Source: Entomomonas sp. E2T0
GTDB taxonomy: Bacteria > Pseudomonadota > Gammaproteobacteria > Pseudomonadales > Pseudomonadaceae
Assembly: GCF_025985425.1 (NCBI RefSeq)
Contig: NZ_CP094972.1
Span: 992,001 to 1,056,000 of the forward strand
Reading direction: 5' to 3'
Length of the DNA stretch: 64,000 bases
The notes beneath the pieces were generated by a model that made no database searches, was not told the origin of the DNA, and was given only the letters and a program-made list of their open reading frames with translations. The translations under genes and the position numbers were made by a program. Below, one piece after another: positions 1-9,846 of this stretch; the stretch's first letter is position 1; each line of letters begins with the position of its first letter.

Positions 1-2580
1 CAGATATTATCCTTTACAGGTGTAGAAGGCATTTCCACCCCCTATGCGTTTGAATTGGTACTAGTCAACGAACATATCCGTTTTGATATTACACAGTTAC
101 TGAGCAAACCTGTCTTTTTAGCCTTTACTCCTGATGGACGTTCAGGTGCTGGAATCAATGGTATCGTACAAAGTGTTAAACGTGGCCCTATTAGCCAACA
201 CTATGGCATCTTCTCCATCATCATTACCCCACGTTTTACCAACCTAATGCGTCGTACTAACCAACGTAAATTTATAGGCAAAACAGTACCAGAAATTATC
301 TCCACCATACTTAATGATCATGGTATGCAAGAAGGGGCAGAAACAGGTTTTGAATTCAAACTCAAAGAAACCTATCCAGCCAGAGACTTCTGTGTTCAAT
401 ATGACGAAACTGATTACCACTTTGTCTCGCGCCTTTGTCAAGAAGAAGGTATCGCTTACCATTTTCAACACAGTAGCAACAGCCACAAAATGATCTTTAC
501 TGATGCCATGCCATTCTTTCCCAGCATAGCTGAAGCCGTTAAATTTATGAATGACACAGGCATGGTAGCTGATACTCAGGCTTTAAAATATTTTGATGTT
601 TCCTTAGCCTCTCGTACTCAAACTGCTACATGGCGTGACTACAACTTCACCAACATGAAAATCCCTGAAGGAGCTAGTGAAGGTAAACAAAGTACAAAAG
701 GTAATCAAGCCACTGAACCTAACCTAGAACATTACGATTATCCCAGTTCAGGAATGGACAAAGCCAGAAATGAACAATTAGCAAAAATCCAAATCGAACG
801 ACTAAGAACAGACCACCTAACAGCAGAAGGTTATTCAGATCGCAGTGACTTCCATGCAGGCTACTACATTAGTATAGACGACCATCCTAGTTTAGACACC
901 ATGGATGCAGACAAGCCTTGGTTGATTACCCAGATCAAACACAAAGCATACCAACCACAAGTACTAGAAGCATTTGGCAGTGTCACCTCAGCACAAAACA
1001 CCATGCCCAGCCAACTGCACAAATACCTAGATATAGATACAGAGCTACAATTTCCAGCAGATAACCAGCAACAAGGCTACTTCAACGTATTCAACGCTAT
1101 TCCTCAAGAAGTGCCTTACCGACCAGCCCTAAGACACCTAAAACCAAAAGTACTGGGTAGTCAAACAGCTATAGTAACAGGCGCAGCAGGTGAAGAGATC
1201 TACTGTGATGAATACGGTCGAGTAAAAGTACAATTCCACTGGGACCGTGAAGGAACAATGGACGAAAACTCCAGCCACTGGATCAGAGTAGCCAGCAACT
1301 GGGCGCATGATGGATATGGTACAGTGGTTATACCTAGAGTAGGCATGGAAGTAATGATCAACTTCCTAGAAGGAGACCCAGACCAACCGCTTATTACAGG
1401 TGCAGTTCATAATGGAATTAACAAAGTCCCTTACGATCTACCTGCTAATAAGACCAGAAGCGTCTTCAAAACAAGCTCATCAAAAGGCGGAGTTGGTTCT
1501 AATGAACTAAGGATAGAAGACAAAGCAGGGCAAGAACAAATCTTTGTGCAAGCACAAAAAGACTTTGATCAGCTAACTAAAAATAACCATACCGTACAAG
1601 TTAACAACAACAGCCACCTACAGGTTCAAAACGAACACTCAGAAACCATTGTAAAAAATAGATACACCAAAAATGAAAGTGAAGAACATCACCTGACTCA
1701 ATTAGATCGTAAAACTCAAATCCTCATGAACGATCATAAAACTGTGGGTATGAGTGAACACGAAACTATAGGAACTATCAAAACTACAGAAGCAGGTATG
1801 GAGATTCACTTAAAGAGTGGCTTACAAACAGTAATAGATGGAGGATTAAGTTTAACCTTAAAAGCAGGGGGGCAACATATTGTATTAAACCCTGCAGGAA
1901 TATGGATGACCATGCCTGTATGGACGGGTGGGGTGCCTATGGAGGGTACACCAGCCACACCACTTTCTCCACTTGGTAAAATTAAAACACTTTCACCTGT
2001 TCAAGTAGGGACCTTTAAAAAGAATGCGCCTTTCTGCTTGGAGTGTATGCTTAACTCAATGGGGATTTGTACAACAGACTTTTCAAATAAAACCACACCT
2101 GATGGAGTACTAGATGGTAGTAAATTACCTACATCTAGTAGCTCTATGACCACTGGAATAGTTGGTGGAGGTTTTGCTGGTGGTCTGAGTGCCGCCTCTG
2201 GCATGTCTGATATCAGTAGTTTAGGAGTAAATGATTTAGCAAGTTTAACAAATAGTAATAACTTAGGTTTAGATAACCTAAGTAATTTCACCAATATGAG
2301 TTCACAACTAATAGCAGATAATCCACTAACTAGCGGTTTACAACAAGCACAAAATATCTACAACCAAGCTAGTCAAGTAAAACAAATCATAGATAATCCA
2401 ATAACAGCGATTAGCTCACAAACAGATAGTTTATTAGCAGAAAACATACCAACAGACGCTTTACAGTCAGCAACACCTGACTTATTAAAAACAACAACAG
2501 CTACTAATAAAACTAATACCTCACTTAACCCAACAGATTTTATAACAGGTATAAATGGTAAGGGAGGGAATAACGTATGA
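1..2580 (+). CDS. vgrG: Type VI secretion spike protein VgrG, 5' end missing
   Basis: VgrG trimers form the puncturing tip of the type VI secretion tail and carry effectors. The frame is open from base 1, so the gene begins upstream; about 859 residues are visible. The first residues (SFTGVEGISTPYAFELVLVN) are the usual gp27-like N-terminal start, so probably only a few residues are missing. The gp27-like part is followed by the gp5/OB-fold region (CDEYGRVKVQFHWDREG, then SHWIRVAS and GMEVMINFLEGDPDQPLITG) and a polar beta-helical stalk. After the stalk comes PAPGIWMTMP-like sequence (LNPAGIWMTMP), then about 160 low-complexity Ser/Gly/Asn residues with a Cys pair (CLECML). That tail may be the docking site for the cargo encoded next. 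The stop overlaps the DUF4123 gene by ATGA. No tube, sheath or ClpV genes are in the window, so this is an orphan vgrG module. Confidence 0.95.
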   Translation, partial: QILSFTGVEGISTPYAFELVLVNEHIRFDITQLLSKPVFLAFTPDGRSGAGINGIVQSVKRGPISQHYGIFSIIITPRFTNLMRRTNQRKFIGKTVPEIISTILNDHGMQEGAETGFEFKLKETYPARDFCVQYDETDYHFVSRLCQEEGIAYHFQHSSNSHKMIFTDAMPFFPSIAEAVKFMNDTGMVADTQALKYFDVSLASRTQTATWRDYNFTNMKIPEGASEGKQSTKGNQATEPNLEHYDYPSSGMDKARNEQLAKIQIERLRTDHLTAEGYSDRSDFHAGYYISIDDHPSLDTMDADKPWLITQIKHKAYQPQVLEAFGSVTSAQNTMPSQLHKYLDIDTELQFPADNQQQGYFNVFNAIPQEVPYRPALRHLKPKVLGSQTAIVTGAAGEEIYCDEYGRVKVQFHWDREGTMDENSSHWIRVASNWAHDGYGTVVIPRVGMEVMINFLEGDPDQPLITGAVHNGINKVPYDLPANKTRSVFKTSSSKGGVGSNELRIEDKAGQEQIFVQAQKDFDQLTKNNHTVQVNNNSHLQVQNEHSETIVKNRYTKNESEEHHLTQLDRKTQILMNDHKTVGMSEHETIGTIKTTEAGMEIHLKSGLQTVIDGGLSLTLKAGGQHIVLNPAGIWMTMPVWTGGVPMEGTPATPLSPLGKIKTLSPVQVGTFKKNAPFCLECMLNSMGICTTDFSNKTTPDGVLDGSKLPTSSSSMTTGIVGGGFAGGLSAASGMSDISSLGVNDLASLTNSNNLGLDNLSNFTNMSSQLIADNPLTSGLQQAQNIYNQASQVKQIIDNPITAISSQTDSLLAENIPTDALQSATPDLLKTTTATNKTNTSLNPTDFITGINGKGGNNV

Positions 2581-3308
2581 TTTCCATCAAACAGTGGTTA
2601 GCTCTCATACCAGAGGATCTAACTATTTATACCCTACTAGGTAGTGTAAGTGATGCAAAACCTGTTGCAGCCTATTTTCAAAAAACAGGGCAAATTAACC
2701 TTACTGCTCTATGGCAAGAAACGCCATATGCAAGTTGGTTTGAGGCAATGCCCTATATAGCTCCTATTGACAGAAATAGTCCTTTTCTGGAATGGGTAGA
2801 CAGTACCAAAGCCCAAGATTGGGGTTGGTTAGCGGCATCACCATATGATCCAGACACTATAAGACAACATTTAAAAGGTCTAACTAAAGTACTTATGCCA
2901 GATGGTATAGATGCATTTTTTAGATATTGGGATGGTAGACACCTTTATCCTATTTTAGATAATCTCAAAGAGCAAGCTGGCGAAGTAATCCCTGTATTTA
3001 GTCACTATTTTATCAATAAACAAGCGATTGAAGTACAAATACCTAAAAAATTGCCAGAACTTAAAGAATATCCTTGGTGGAAAGTAGATCAACAGCTGAT
3101 GGATAAGTTATTAAAAGAAGATAGTTCAGAATCTATAGCTCAATTATTAAGTTTATTGAAAGAAAATGATCCAGATTTATATCATCAGTATCATGAGCAT
3201 AATTTGTTTATGAAAGCACAACTTTTATTAGAAGAGAATAGTTTTAATGTAGAGACTATTTATGATGATTTTAAGGAATCTATTTTAGGAGAAGGGTTCA
3301 ATGGGTAA
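2577..3308 (+). CDS. DUF4123 T6SS effector adaptor/chaperone
   Basis: This 243-residue protein fits the DUF4123 family (Tap/TEC adaptors), which load effectors onto a cognate VgrG and are not themselves secreted. The central block is characteristic: WGWLAASPYDPDTIRQHL followed by a pDGxxxFFRYWDGR motif (residues about 80-125). It starts inside the vgrG stop (ATGA overlap), and its end overlaps the RHS gene by 8 bases, so the three are translationally coupled. The position between vgrG and the toxin indicates that it delivers the RHS protein. The C-terminal 80 residues are acidic and less conserved, as expected for a part that recognises one specific cargo. The family assignment is from recognised sequence pattern; the partner assignment is inferred from gene order. 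Confidence 0.85.
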   Translation: MISIKQWLALIPEDLTIYTLLGSVSDAKPVAAYFQKTGQINLTALWQETPYASWFEAMPYIAPIDRNSPFLEWVDSTKAQDWGWLAASPYDPDTIRQHLKGLTKVLMPDGIDAFFRYWDGRHLYPILDNLKEQAGEVIPVFSHYFINKQAIEVQIPKKLPELKEYPWWKVDQQLMDKLLKEDSSESIAQLLSLLKENDPDLYHQYHEHNLFMKAQLLLEENSFNVETIYDDFKESILGEGFNG

Positions 3309-6300
3309 GATAATAACTCCAAATTTTTTTGCATTACATTTTTGGGGTGCAAAATACTCTTATGAAAAACCTGATTTTATATCAACAATGATTAACTATA
3401 GGTTTGTCATTAACCAATACAAAGCACAAGCTACGGGTAAGTGGAGTTCTTATTTATTCGAAACTAATCAAAAAATTGTAGCTAATAACAGAGATGTTAC
3501 TACACAAGCTATGAGTAAAAAAAAGGAAATAACACAATATGCGCAATGCGATAAAAATGGAATATTAAAAGTTGCACACTTTTTTCAAACGGCAAGTAAT
3601 GTACCTATATCTGATACGCCTATTAAAATAAGGTTAACAAAAAAAGTAACAAAAGCATCAATGGGTAAGCAGGGAGACCTTCTTTATTTTGAGCTTTCAG
3701 AGCAGGTTCCTGTAACGGGAGCAAATGCACAGACCTTTGAGGCTATAACAGATAAAAATGGTATTGCTACTTTTTCAAACTGTAATCCTAACGCTGATTA
3801 TCAAATAATAGTTTCTCCGAATGTAACTCAAAAAGATGTTAATAATTTATATAACTCTTATAGGCCTATTGTTGAAGTATTAGCCAGCTGGTTAGTAACT
3901 GAGTGGGGAGCAAATCAAAACGATGCTCAACAATTAACAAATGCCCTATTTAAGTTAAATAGGAATTTTACAGAGAAAGATGCTCAAGCAGCAAAAGTTG
4001 TTCCTGAACAATACACTAAGATAACAATTTTGGCAAAAGAGTTAACAAAGAAGAATACTTACTTTGATCGTTTTGAGAAAAAATGGGATAAGTTTATAAA
4101 ATTATCACCTACTGACCAACAGAAACTATTAAAGCAAGCAAAACTTGCAGGTATAGGTAAGGCATTTACTAGTATTTGGGAGCAAATTGTTGGTTTATGG
4201 GATTTATTTGCTAATTTCAAACAAAATGCCGAAGAAATTAAAAAGTTTTTTGGCGATTTAACAATGGAACAAATAAATGCTTGTGCTGAAAAACTTTATC
4301 TTATTTTAAACGACAAAGGATTATTGTATATATTATGTACTACACTAGGTGTTTGGTTTGAATTACTTCCTATTCAGGATGAGGCCTTTTTAAGTACATC
4401 TATTGTTGCTGAAATAGTGATTAGTTTGGTTGGGGGGGCGGCTCTAAAAGCAGCAGGGGTGACAACTAAAGCAGCAGGAGCCACTAAAAAATTAGTTAAA
4501 AAAGCTAGTACAAAAATACAATTACCTTTAGATAGATTAGTTATTTCATTTTCTGATGCGATTGATATGGCACTTAATAAAAAGCAAATGGAAAAACATC
4601 TAAAAAATTATAAAATTGTGGCAACTCAGGGCATTACAAAATCAGATAATATTCAAAAAGTTCTTAAAGTTGGAGATAAAACACATAATAATGTTGTACC
4701 TGTAGCTAGGACACCAGGGAAAAGTAATATCTCCCAACAAAAATCTACAAGTAATAAAAAAACAGCGCAAAATAAGGATCAAACGAATAAGCCACAGCAA
4801 TCAGCTAGTTGTACTATAACAGGTGGCTGTCCTGTCTCTATGGTAACAGGAGAAGAGTTACTCACTCTAACTGATGGTGTATTATCAGGATTATTACCTT
4901 TTGAATGGAAACGTCTTTATCGAACAAGTGGTGCAGAAATTAATAATGGTCTTGGGTATGGTTGGTCTCATAGCTTATCCCATTATTTAATATTTGAAAA
5001 AGATAAAATATTATGGGTTAATGATGAAAATCTGATAACTACTTTGCCATTACCAACTGACGAATTGCCTGATGGTGTAAACCCAGTGGCTGAAGCTGCT
5101 ATTTATTTGGGTGATCATGAAAATGAATATGTTTTAGCTAGAACTGATGGTCAAGGATACTATCATTTTTCGCGTACTCAGAGTGGTGCTCAACTAGACT
5201 ACATTAGTGATCCATATGATAATCGATTAGTTATAAATCGTGATTTAACAGGAAAGATTCGTCGAATTCATAACAATGCAGGTAGAGCTTTGTTGCTATG
5301 TTATAAGGACAAGCTATTAATAAATATAGATTATCAACAGCAAATAGCTGCAGCAACTGAAGAAGCATCTTGGCAAACAATACAAACATTAGTAAGTTAT
5401 GAATATAACCATAACCTTCAGCTTATCAAGGCAACCAATGCAGTAGGTGATTCTGAAACCTATAAATATAATGAGTTAAATGTTATTCAAGAGAGGCGTT
5501 TAGCTGGAGGCACCGCTTTTTATTGGGAATGGGAAAACCAAGGTAAACATTCTCGTTGTTTACGCCATTGGAATAATATTGGACAGGAGCAACGTTATCA
5601 ATGGGATGATAATGGAACGGTTATAGTTACCAATGAAAATAGTACCCAAGAAATTTATACTCATGATACTGAAACAGCTAAATTATTAAAACAAATTGAT
5701 CCTAATGGAGCAGAAACGCTTAAAAGTTATGATGATGAAGGACGTCTTATATTAGAAAAGTCGCCTCTAGGTGCAGAAACAATTTATCAGTATGACGATA
5801 GTGGTCAATTGGTACATATGGTACCTGCAGAGGGTGAGTCTATACATTACTTTTATGAAAATGGGTTTGTGAAAAAAACCATTCAAGGACAAGCAGAGTG
5901 GCAATATAAACATAATGAACAAGGGGATATATTACAACAAATAGATCCTTTAGGTTATATTACTAGCTATCAATATACTACAACTGGAAAGTTACAAAAA
6001 ATAGACTATCCAGATGGTAGTACACATACCTTTAGTTGGAATAAGTTAGGGCAACTTATAGAGGAAAAAACACCACAAGGAGGCATCCGTCGGTATCGTT
6101 ATGACAGTTTGGGTCATCAGATTATTCGTCAAGATGAGACAGGCAAAGTAACTCAGATAGAATACGATGCGATAGGTCGTATTATTAAAGTTATACTTCC
6201 TAATGGTGCACAAAAACAATATCAATACAATGCATTTGGTAAAGTAACTCAAATGCAAGATGAGCAAGGGCGTAGTACTCGTTATGAGTATACACCTAAT

Positions 6301-8409
6301 ACCCATTTGATGAGTTGTAAAATCAATCCTGATGGTAGTAATGTTCAGTATCGTTATAACACTCAACTTAACTTAACAGAAATCATTAATGAACAAAATG
6401 AACACTATTATTTACACTATAATGAAGCTGGACTTGTAAGCCATGAGGTTGGATTTGATGGTAGGAAAACAAGTTATCAATATGATTTACTAGGAAATCT
6501 AATCGCTAAAATAGAGTATGATGACCAAGGTAAACAATATACTACACAATTTACTCGTTCCTTAACGGGCAAATTACTTGTCAAAAAGTTAGCTGATGGT
6601 AGAGAGTTCTATGCGGATTATGATGAAAATGGGCGTCTTATTAGTTTAACAGACGGCTATTGGCCTATTAACTTTGAATATGATCTTGCAGGTAAGCTTA
6701 TTGCAGAACATCAAGGCTGGGCAACTATTCGATATAAATATAATGCGTTAGGTCTTGTTACTCAGTACAAATTACCTGATGGTAATATTCTAGACTATCA
6801 CTATAGCCGAGGTGGGCAGCTTCAACAAATAGATCTGAACCAACAGCAACTGACAAAACATTATTACAGTTTAGGTCAAGAAATAGAAAGACAACAAGGT
6901 AATCTAACAAGTTTCTATGACTATGACGAACGAGGTCAGTTAAAGGCGCATTTTATTAACTTGCAAAATAAACAGCTATACCAACGTCAGTACCAATATG
7001 CGGTTAATGGCAATCTATTAACTATACAAGACTCTTATAAGGGAAATAGACAATTCTATTATGATCCATTGGATAGGTTAGTGCAGGTACGGGGTAATAT
7101 TACAGAAAGTCTAATACATGATCCAGCTGGTAATTTGCTGGCTCAGGAGCAAATAAAGTCTAATTCTAGTCAAATCAAGGGAAATAGACTGTTACTTCAA
7201 GGTGATAAACATTTTAAATATGATAGTTTTGGTAATCTAATTGAAGAAAAACGTGGTAAAGAACAAAGCCTTGTTACCCAATACTACTATGATTGTTTAC
7301 ATCAATTGACCAAAGCAGTAATGCCGAATGGAACAATTGCAGAGTATCAGTATGATGTTTATGGTCGCAGGATAAGAAAAACAATTACAGACAAAATAGG
7401 AGCTAAAACCAAAACAGATTATATCTGGATGGGAGACAATATAATTGCCGAAAGAAGTAAAGAGCATTACCAGAGTTATTTATATGAAAAAGATACACAT
7501 AAACCGTTGGCATTATTAAGAGGTAAAGGAAAAGAGGCACAAATTTATTTCTATCAATTAGACCATTTGGGCACGCCTCAAGAACTAACAGCATTTAGTG
7601 GTAAAATAGCTTGGTCTGCTAGTTATAAAGCTTATGGTAATTTAGCACAATTAGAGATTAGTGAAATTGATAATCCATTAAGATTTCAAGGCCAGTATTT
7701 TGATCAGGAAACAGGGTTACATTATAACTATTATCGATACTATAACCCTAATATAGGACGCTATATAACGCCTGACCCTATTAAACTGGCAGGAGGTTTG
7801 AATAGCTACCAATATACCAATAATCCTATTAATGAAATAGATCCTTTAGGATTGGTAGTATGCCCAAGATCTACAACAGTTAAAACAGATACTGCTACAG
7901 GAGCTAAATTTCTTGATGATATTGATGATCACTTAGTGTCTGGGCATGGGTATAATCCGAAAGTTACCCAACACGCTGGTGGTATTAAAGGTACTCATAA
8001 TATGGAGAGCTTTGAAAAAGTAATAGCACAAGAAGACTTGGTTGTAATAAAAAAGAAAAAAGTGGCTAATGGTATTTACGAAGTTACATATGCGAAAAAA
8101 AGTAAATATGGCTCAGGAAAAAATGCTGGTAAATATATGCTTGATGCTGATGGTAATATAAAAGTTAATGAGTTTAGGAATCCAAAAACAGTATATGATT
8201 CTAAAATACATTCTGATGAAAAAATAAAACAATCTGGAAAGGTTGCAGCATTTAGAGGATATCAGAAAGCTGTTAATGATGCTAAAAAAGCTGGAAAAGA
8301 ACAGTTTACCTATCGTGAAAAAGAAAATGGAATACTATTTGAAATTGCCATGGATTTAGATAAAGCGTCAGGTAACTGGATAATTAAAAGCTATTATCCA
8401 GTAGGGTAA
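3301..8409 (+). CDS. RHS-repeat T6SS effector with EndoU-like C-terminal toxin
   Basis: A polymorphic RHS toxin of 1702 residues. Residues 1-500 have no recognisable PAAR motif and contain a Gly/Ala-rich hydrophobic stretch near 363-395. A DUF6531-type opening follows near 500-545 (CTITGGCPVSMVTGEE). YD repeats then run to about 1490 and would form the beta-cocoon that encloses the toxin. The shell closes with the hallmark PDPIKLAGGLNSYQYTNNP and then IDPLGL (about 1490-1517). The last 185 residues are the variable toxin: SGHGY, then HAGGIKGTHNMESF, then NPKTVYDSKIHSDEKI and a terminal KSYYPVG. This resembles the EndoU-type nuclease tips of CdiA/RHS toxins, which cut RNA. That toxin class is my reading of motifs, at medium confidence. 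The TEC adaptor upstream and immunity candidate downstream support an antibacterial effector. Confidence 0.9.
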   Translation: MGKIITPNFFALHFWGAKYSYEKPDFISTMINYRFVINQYKAQATGKWSSYLFETNQKIVANNRDVTTQAMSKKKEITQYAQCDKNGILKVAHFFQTASNVPISDTPIKIRLTKKVTKASMGKQGDLLYFELSEQVPVTGANAQTFEAITDKNGIATFSNCNPNADYQIIVSPNVTQKDVNNLYNSYRPIVEVLASWLVTEWGANQNDAQQLTNALFKLNRNFTEKDAQAAKVVPEQYTKITILAKELTKKNTYFDRFEKKWDKFIKLSPTDQQKLLKQAKLAGIGKAFTSIWEQIVGLWDLFANFKQNAEEIKKFFGDLTMEQINACAEKLYLILNDKGLLYILCTTLGVWFELLPIQDEAFLSTSIVAEIVISLVGGAALKAAGVTTKAAGATKKLVKKASTKIQLPLDRLVISFSDAIDMALNKKQMEKHLKNYKIVATQGITKSDNIQKVLKVGDKTHNNVVPVARTPGKSNISQQKSTSNKKTAQNKDQTNKPQQSASCTITGGCPVSMVTGEELLTLTDGVLSGLLPFEWKRLYRTSGAEINNGLGYGWSHSLSHYLIFEKDKILWVNDENLITTLPLPTDELPDGVNPVAEAAIYLGDHENEYVLARTDGQGYYHFSRTQSGAQLDYISDPYDNRLVINRDLTGKIRRIHNNAGRALLLCYKDKLLINIDYQQQIAAATEEASWQTIQTLVSYEYNHNLQLIKATNAVGDSETYKYNELNVIQERRLAGGTAFYWEWENQGKHSRCLRHWNNIGQEQRYQWDDNGTVIVTNENSTQEIYTHDTETAKLLKQIDPNGAETLKSYDDEGRLILEKSPLGAETIYQYDDSGQLVHMVPAEGESIHYFYENGFVKKTIQGQAEWQYKHNEQGDILQQIDPLGYITSYQYTTTGKLQKIDYPDGSTHTFSWNKLGQLIEEKTPQGGIRRYRYDSLGHQIIRQDETGKVTQIEYDAIGRIIKVILPNGAQKQYQYNAFGKVTQMQDEQGRSTRYEYTPNTHLMSCKINPDGSNVQYRYNTQLNLTEIINEQNEHYYLHYNEAGLVSHEVGFDGRKTSYQYDLLGNLIAKIEYDDQGKQYTTQFTRSLTGKLLVKKLADGREFYADYDENGRLISLTDGYWPINFEYDLAGKLIAEHQGWATIRYKYNALGLVTQYKLPDGNILDYHYSRGGQLQQIDLNQQQLTKHYYSLGQEIERQQGNLTSFYDYDERGQLKAHFINLQNKQLYQRQYQYAVNGNLLTIQDSYKGNRQFYYDPLDRLVQVRGNITESLIHDPAGNLLAQEQIKSNSSQIKGNRLLLQGDKHFKYDSFGNLIEEKRGKEQSLVTQYYYDCLHQLTKAVMPNGTIAEYQYDVYGRRIRKTITDKIGAKTKTDYIWMGDNIIAERSKEHYQSYLYEKDTHKPLALLRGKGKEAQIYFYQLDHLGTPQELTAFSGKIAWSASYKAYGNLAQLEISEIDNPLRFQGQYFDQETGLHYNYYRYYNPNIGRYITPDPIKLAGGLNSYQYTNNPINEIDPLGLVVCPRSTTVKTDTATGAKFLDDIDDHLVSGHGYNPKVTQHAGGIKGTHNMESFEKVIAQEDLVVIKKKKVANGIYEVTYAKKSKYGSGKNAGKYMLDADGNIKVNEFRNPKTVYDSKIHSDEKIKQSGKVAAFRGYQKAVNDAKKAGKEQFTYREKENGILFEIAMDLDKASGNWIIKSYYPVG

Positions 8410-8428
8410 GCTAAATTGGAGTTAAGTT

Positions 8429-8908
8429 ATGAGTGAAAATATAGAGAACCATTATCAAAACCTAGATATTAAATTTGTTAACGAATCAAACTCTGTATAT
8501 CAAGACGATATAGAGTTTATAAAACATATTTGTTCGGGATGCTTAGAAGGAGATGAGACAGAAAAAAATTTAATAGAATTTATGTCTTGTTTTTTAGTTG
8601 GAATTCATCCAGGTAGCCATTTATTTGATTGCAGTATTACCATAGGTTGTATGGCTACTGCTGACTTTATATATGAAGATGGCTTTATTGAGTATGACTT
8701 AATACGTGGTCCTTATGGTATAAATATTGTAGCATTTGAGGATGAAAAAAATTGTTTAGTCCTTGAGGAAAACTTAGCAATTAAAGAAATAATAAAGATC
8801 ATTAGAGAAATTTATAAAGCACGAGTGTCAGCTTGTGAGTCGCCATCATTTATAGAGGCGTACATGGAATTGGTTCGTATGTTTAAGTTGGAGAAAGAAT
8901 ATGTCTAG
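8429..8908 (+). CDS. Probable immunity protein for the RHS toxin
   Basis: A 159-residue acidic, soluble protein with no signal peptide, beginning 19 bases after the toxin stop behind GGAGTTAAG. I do not recognise a named family. Position, size and acidity are those of cytoplasmic immunity proteins, which bind and block the C-terminal toxin of the neighbouring RHS or CdiA protein. The toxin tip is Lys-rich, which fits an acidic inhibitor. The body has a Cys/Gly-rich middle (SITIGCMATADFIYEDG) and a helical C-terminus. Function is inferred from context only. Confidence 0.6.
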   Translation: MSENIENHYQNLDIKFVNESNSVYQDDIEFIKHICSGCLEGDETEKNLIEFMSCFLVGIHPGSHLFDCSITIGCMATADFIYEDGFIEYDLIRGPYGINIVAFEDEKNCLVLEENLAIKEIIKIIREIYKARVSACESPSFIEAYMELVRMFKLEKEYV

Positions 8909-9320
8909 ATATATAGGTGTTGGAGGGGTAATTCGCTCTGGTATGTTTAATATAATAGGTTATAACATATTATGGAATTGTTTAAAAATGATTTATGTTA
9001 TAAATAAAACAGATATACAATTGAAAAAATTGTTAGAAACTACATTAAATAGTAATGATTTTATAGCAGAAGAAGCAGTAATATACTTTTATAATTTGCC
9101 TGATGAAATAAAAGATGACTATTATGATTTTAAGCATGGAGATTTATCTAATAAAATTATTTTCCAATATGCTAACAATAAGATTGCGGTAGATAAAGCA
9201 ATAGGTGCAGATTCGATTGCTAATTTCTGTATGCGACATGCAGAGAATAAAGAAACCTTACGTCCTTTATATAATCAAATCCGAGAGAAGTTTAATATCA
9301 CTTACCCACATATAGTATAA
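8901..9320 (+). CDS. Hypothetical protein coupled to the immunity gene
   Basis: 139 residues, not recognised. The start chosen overlaps the end of the preceding gene by 8 bases and has a good ribosome site (GGAGA about 8 bases upstream). A later ATG at about 8989 would remove the first 29 residues, which look unlike the rest. The remainder (from MIYVINKTDIQLKK) is a charged, helical protein ending in YNQIREKFNITYPHIV. It may be a second immunity protein or the remnant of a displaced effector module; orphan immunity genes are common behind RHS tips. Codon use is as AT-rich as its neighbours. Confidence 0.5.
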   Translation: MSRYIGVGGVIRSGMFNIIGYNILWNCLKMIYVINKTDIQLKKLLETTLNSNDFIAEEAVIYFYNLPDEIKDDYYDFKHGDLSNKIIFQYANNKIAVDKAIGADSIANFCMRHAENKETLRPLYNQIREKFNITYPHIV

Positions 9321-9378
9321 AGCATATATTGACAGTATTTATGGGTAAATATACCCTTATAGAATAGGATAAAATAAA

Positions 9379-9846
9379 GTGAAGAATTTAATTTCATTAT
9401 TTATTGTACTTATTGCTCTATGTGGGATTAATCATGCTGAAACTGCTTCTTTTAATATTGATAGTGAAGAATCTGCAAGAAGTTATCTACATTTTTTTGA
9501 AAAAAAAGCAAATGAGCAAATCCACACACATTCAATGTCAAATGTTAATGCGGTAATATTTGATCAGAAAGATACTTTGACTATACAACTCATCTTTGAT
9601 AAAAATGAGGAAGAGCTTTCTAAAATACAAAATGCATTAGAGTTAGATAACAATATAAACTGTGATACTTCAAAATATTCAGTATTTCACTATGGAAGTG
9701 GTCTAAGTGTTACGATAAATCCATATCTTCAAAAAACTTTAAATTATGGGTTCAATATTAGATTTGAAATTATTTCTAATAAAACAATGCTCCCTATCGG
9801 AAATATCCTTATTAATGAAGATGAATGTCATAAGGCTTTTAGATAA
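9379..9846 (+). CDS. Small secreted hypothetical protein
   Basis: 155 residues with GTG start and a clear Sec signal peptide (MKNLISLFIVLIALCGINHA, cleavage likely after HA). The mature part is acidic and mixed alpha/beta with two cysteines (NCDTSK and DECHKA) that could form a disulfide. No family is recognised. It lies 58 bases after the coupled pair and is the last gene of the effector island. A periplasmic immunity role is possible but there is nothing specific for it in the sequence. Confidence 0.5.
   Translation: MKNLISLFIVLIALCGINHAETASFNIDSEESARSYLHFFEKKANEQIHTHSMSNVNAVIFDQKDTLTIQLIFDKNEEELSKIQNALELDNNINCDTSKYSVFHYGSGLSVTINPYLQKTLNYGFNIRFEIISNKTMLPIGNILINEDECHKAFR

Noticed and set aside
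4900-7850. Degenerate tandem repeats that might be seen as DNA repeats
   Set aside because: They are the YD repeats of the RHS protein; similarity is at protein level and needs no separate DNA repeat.
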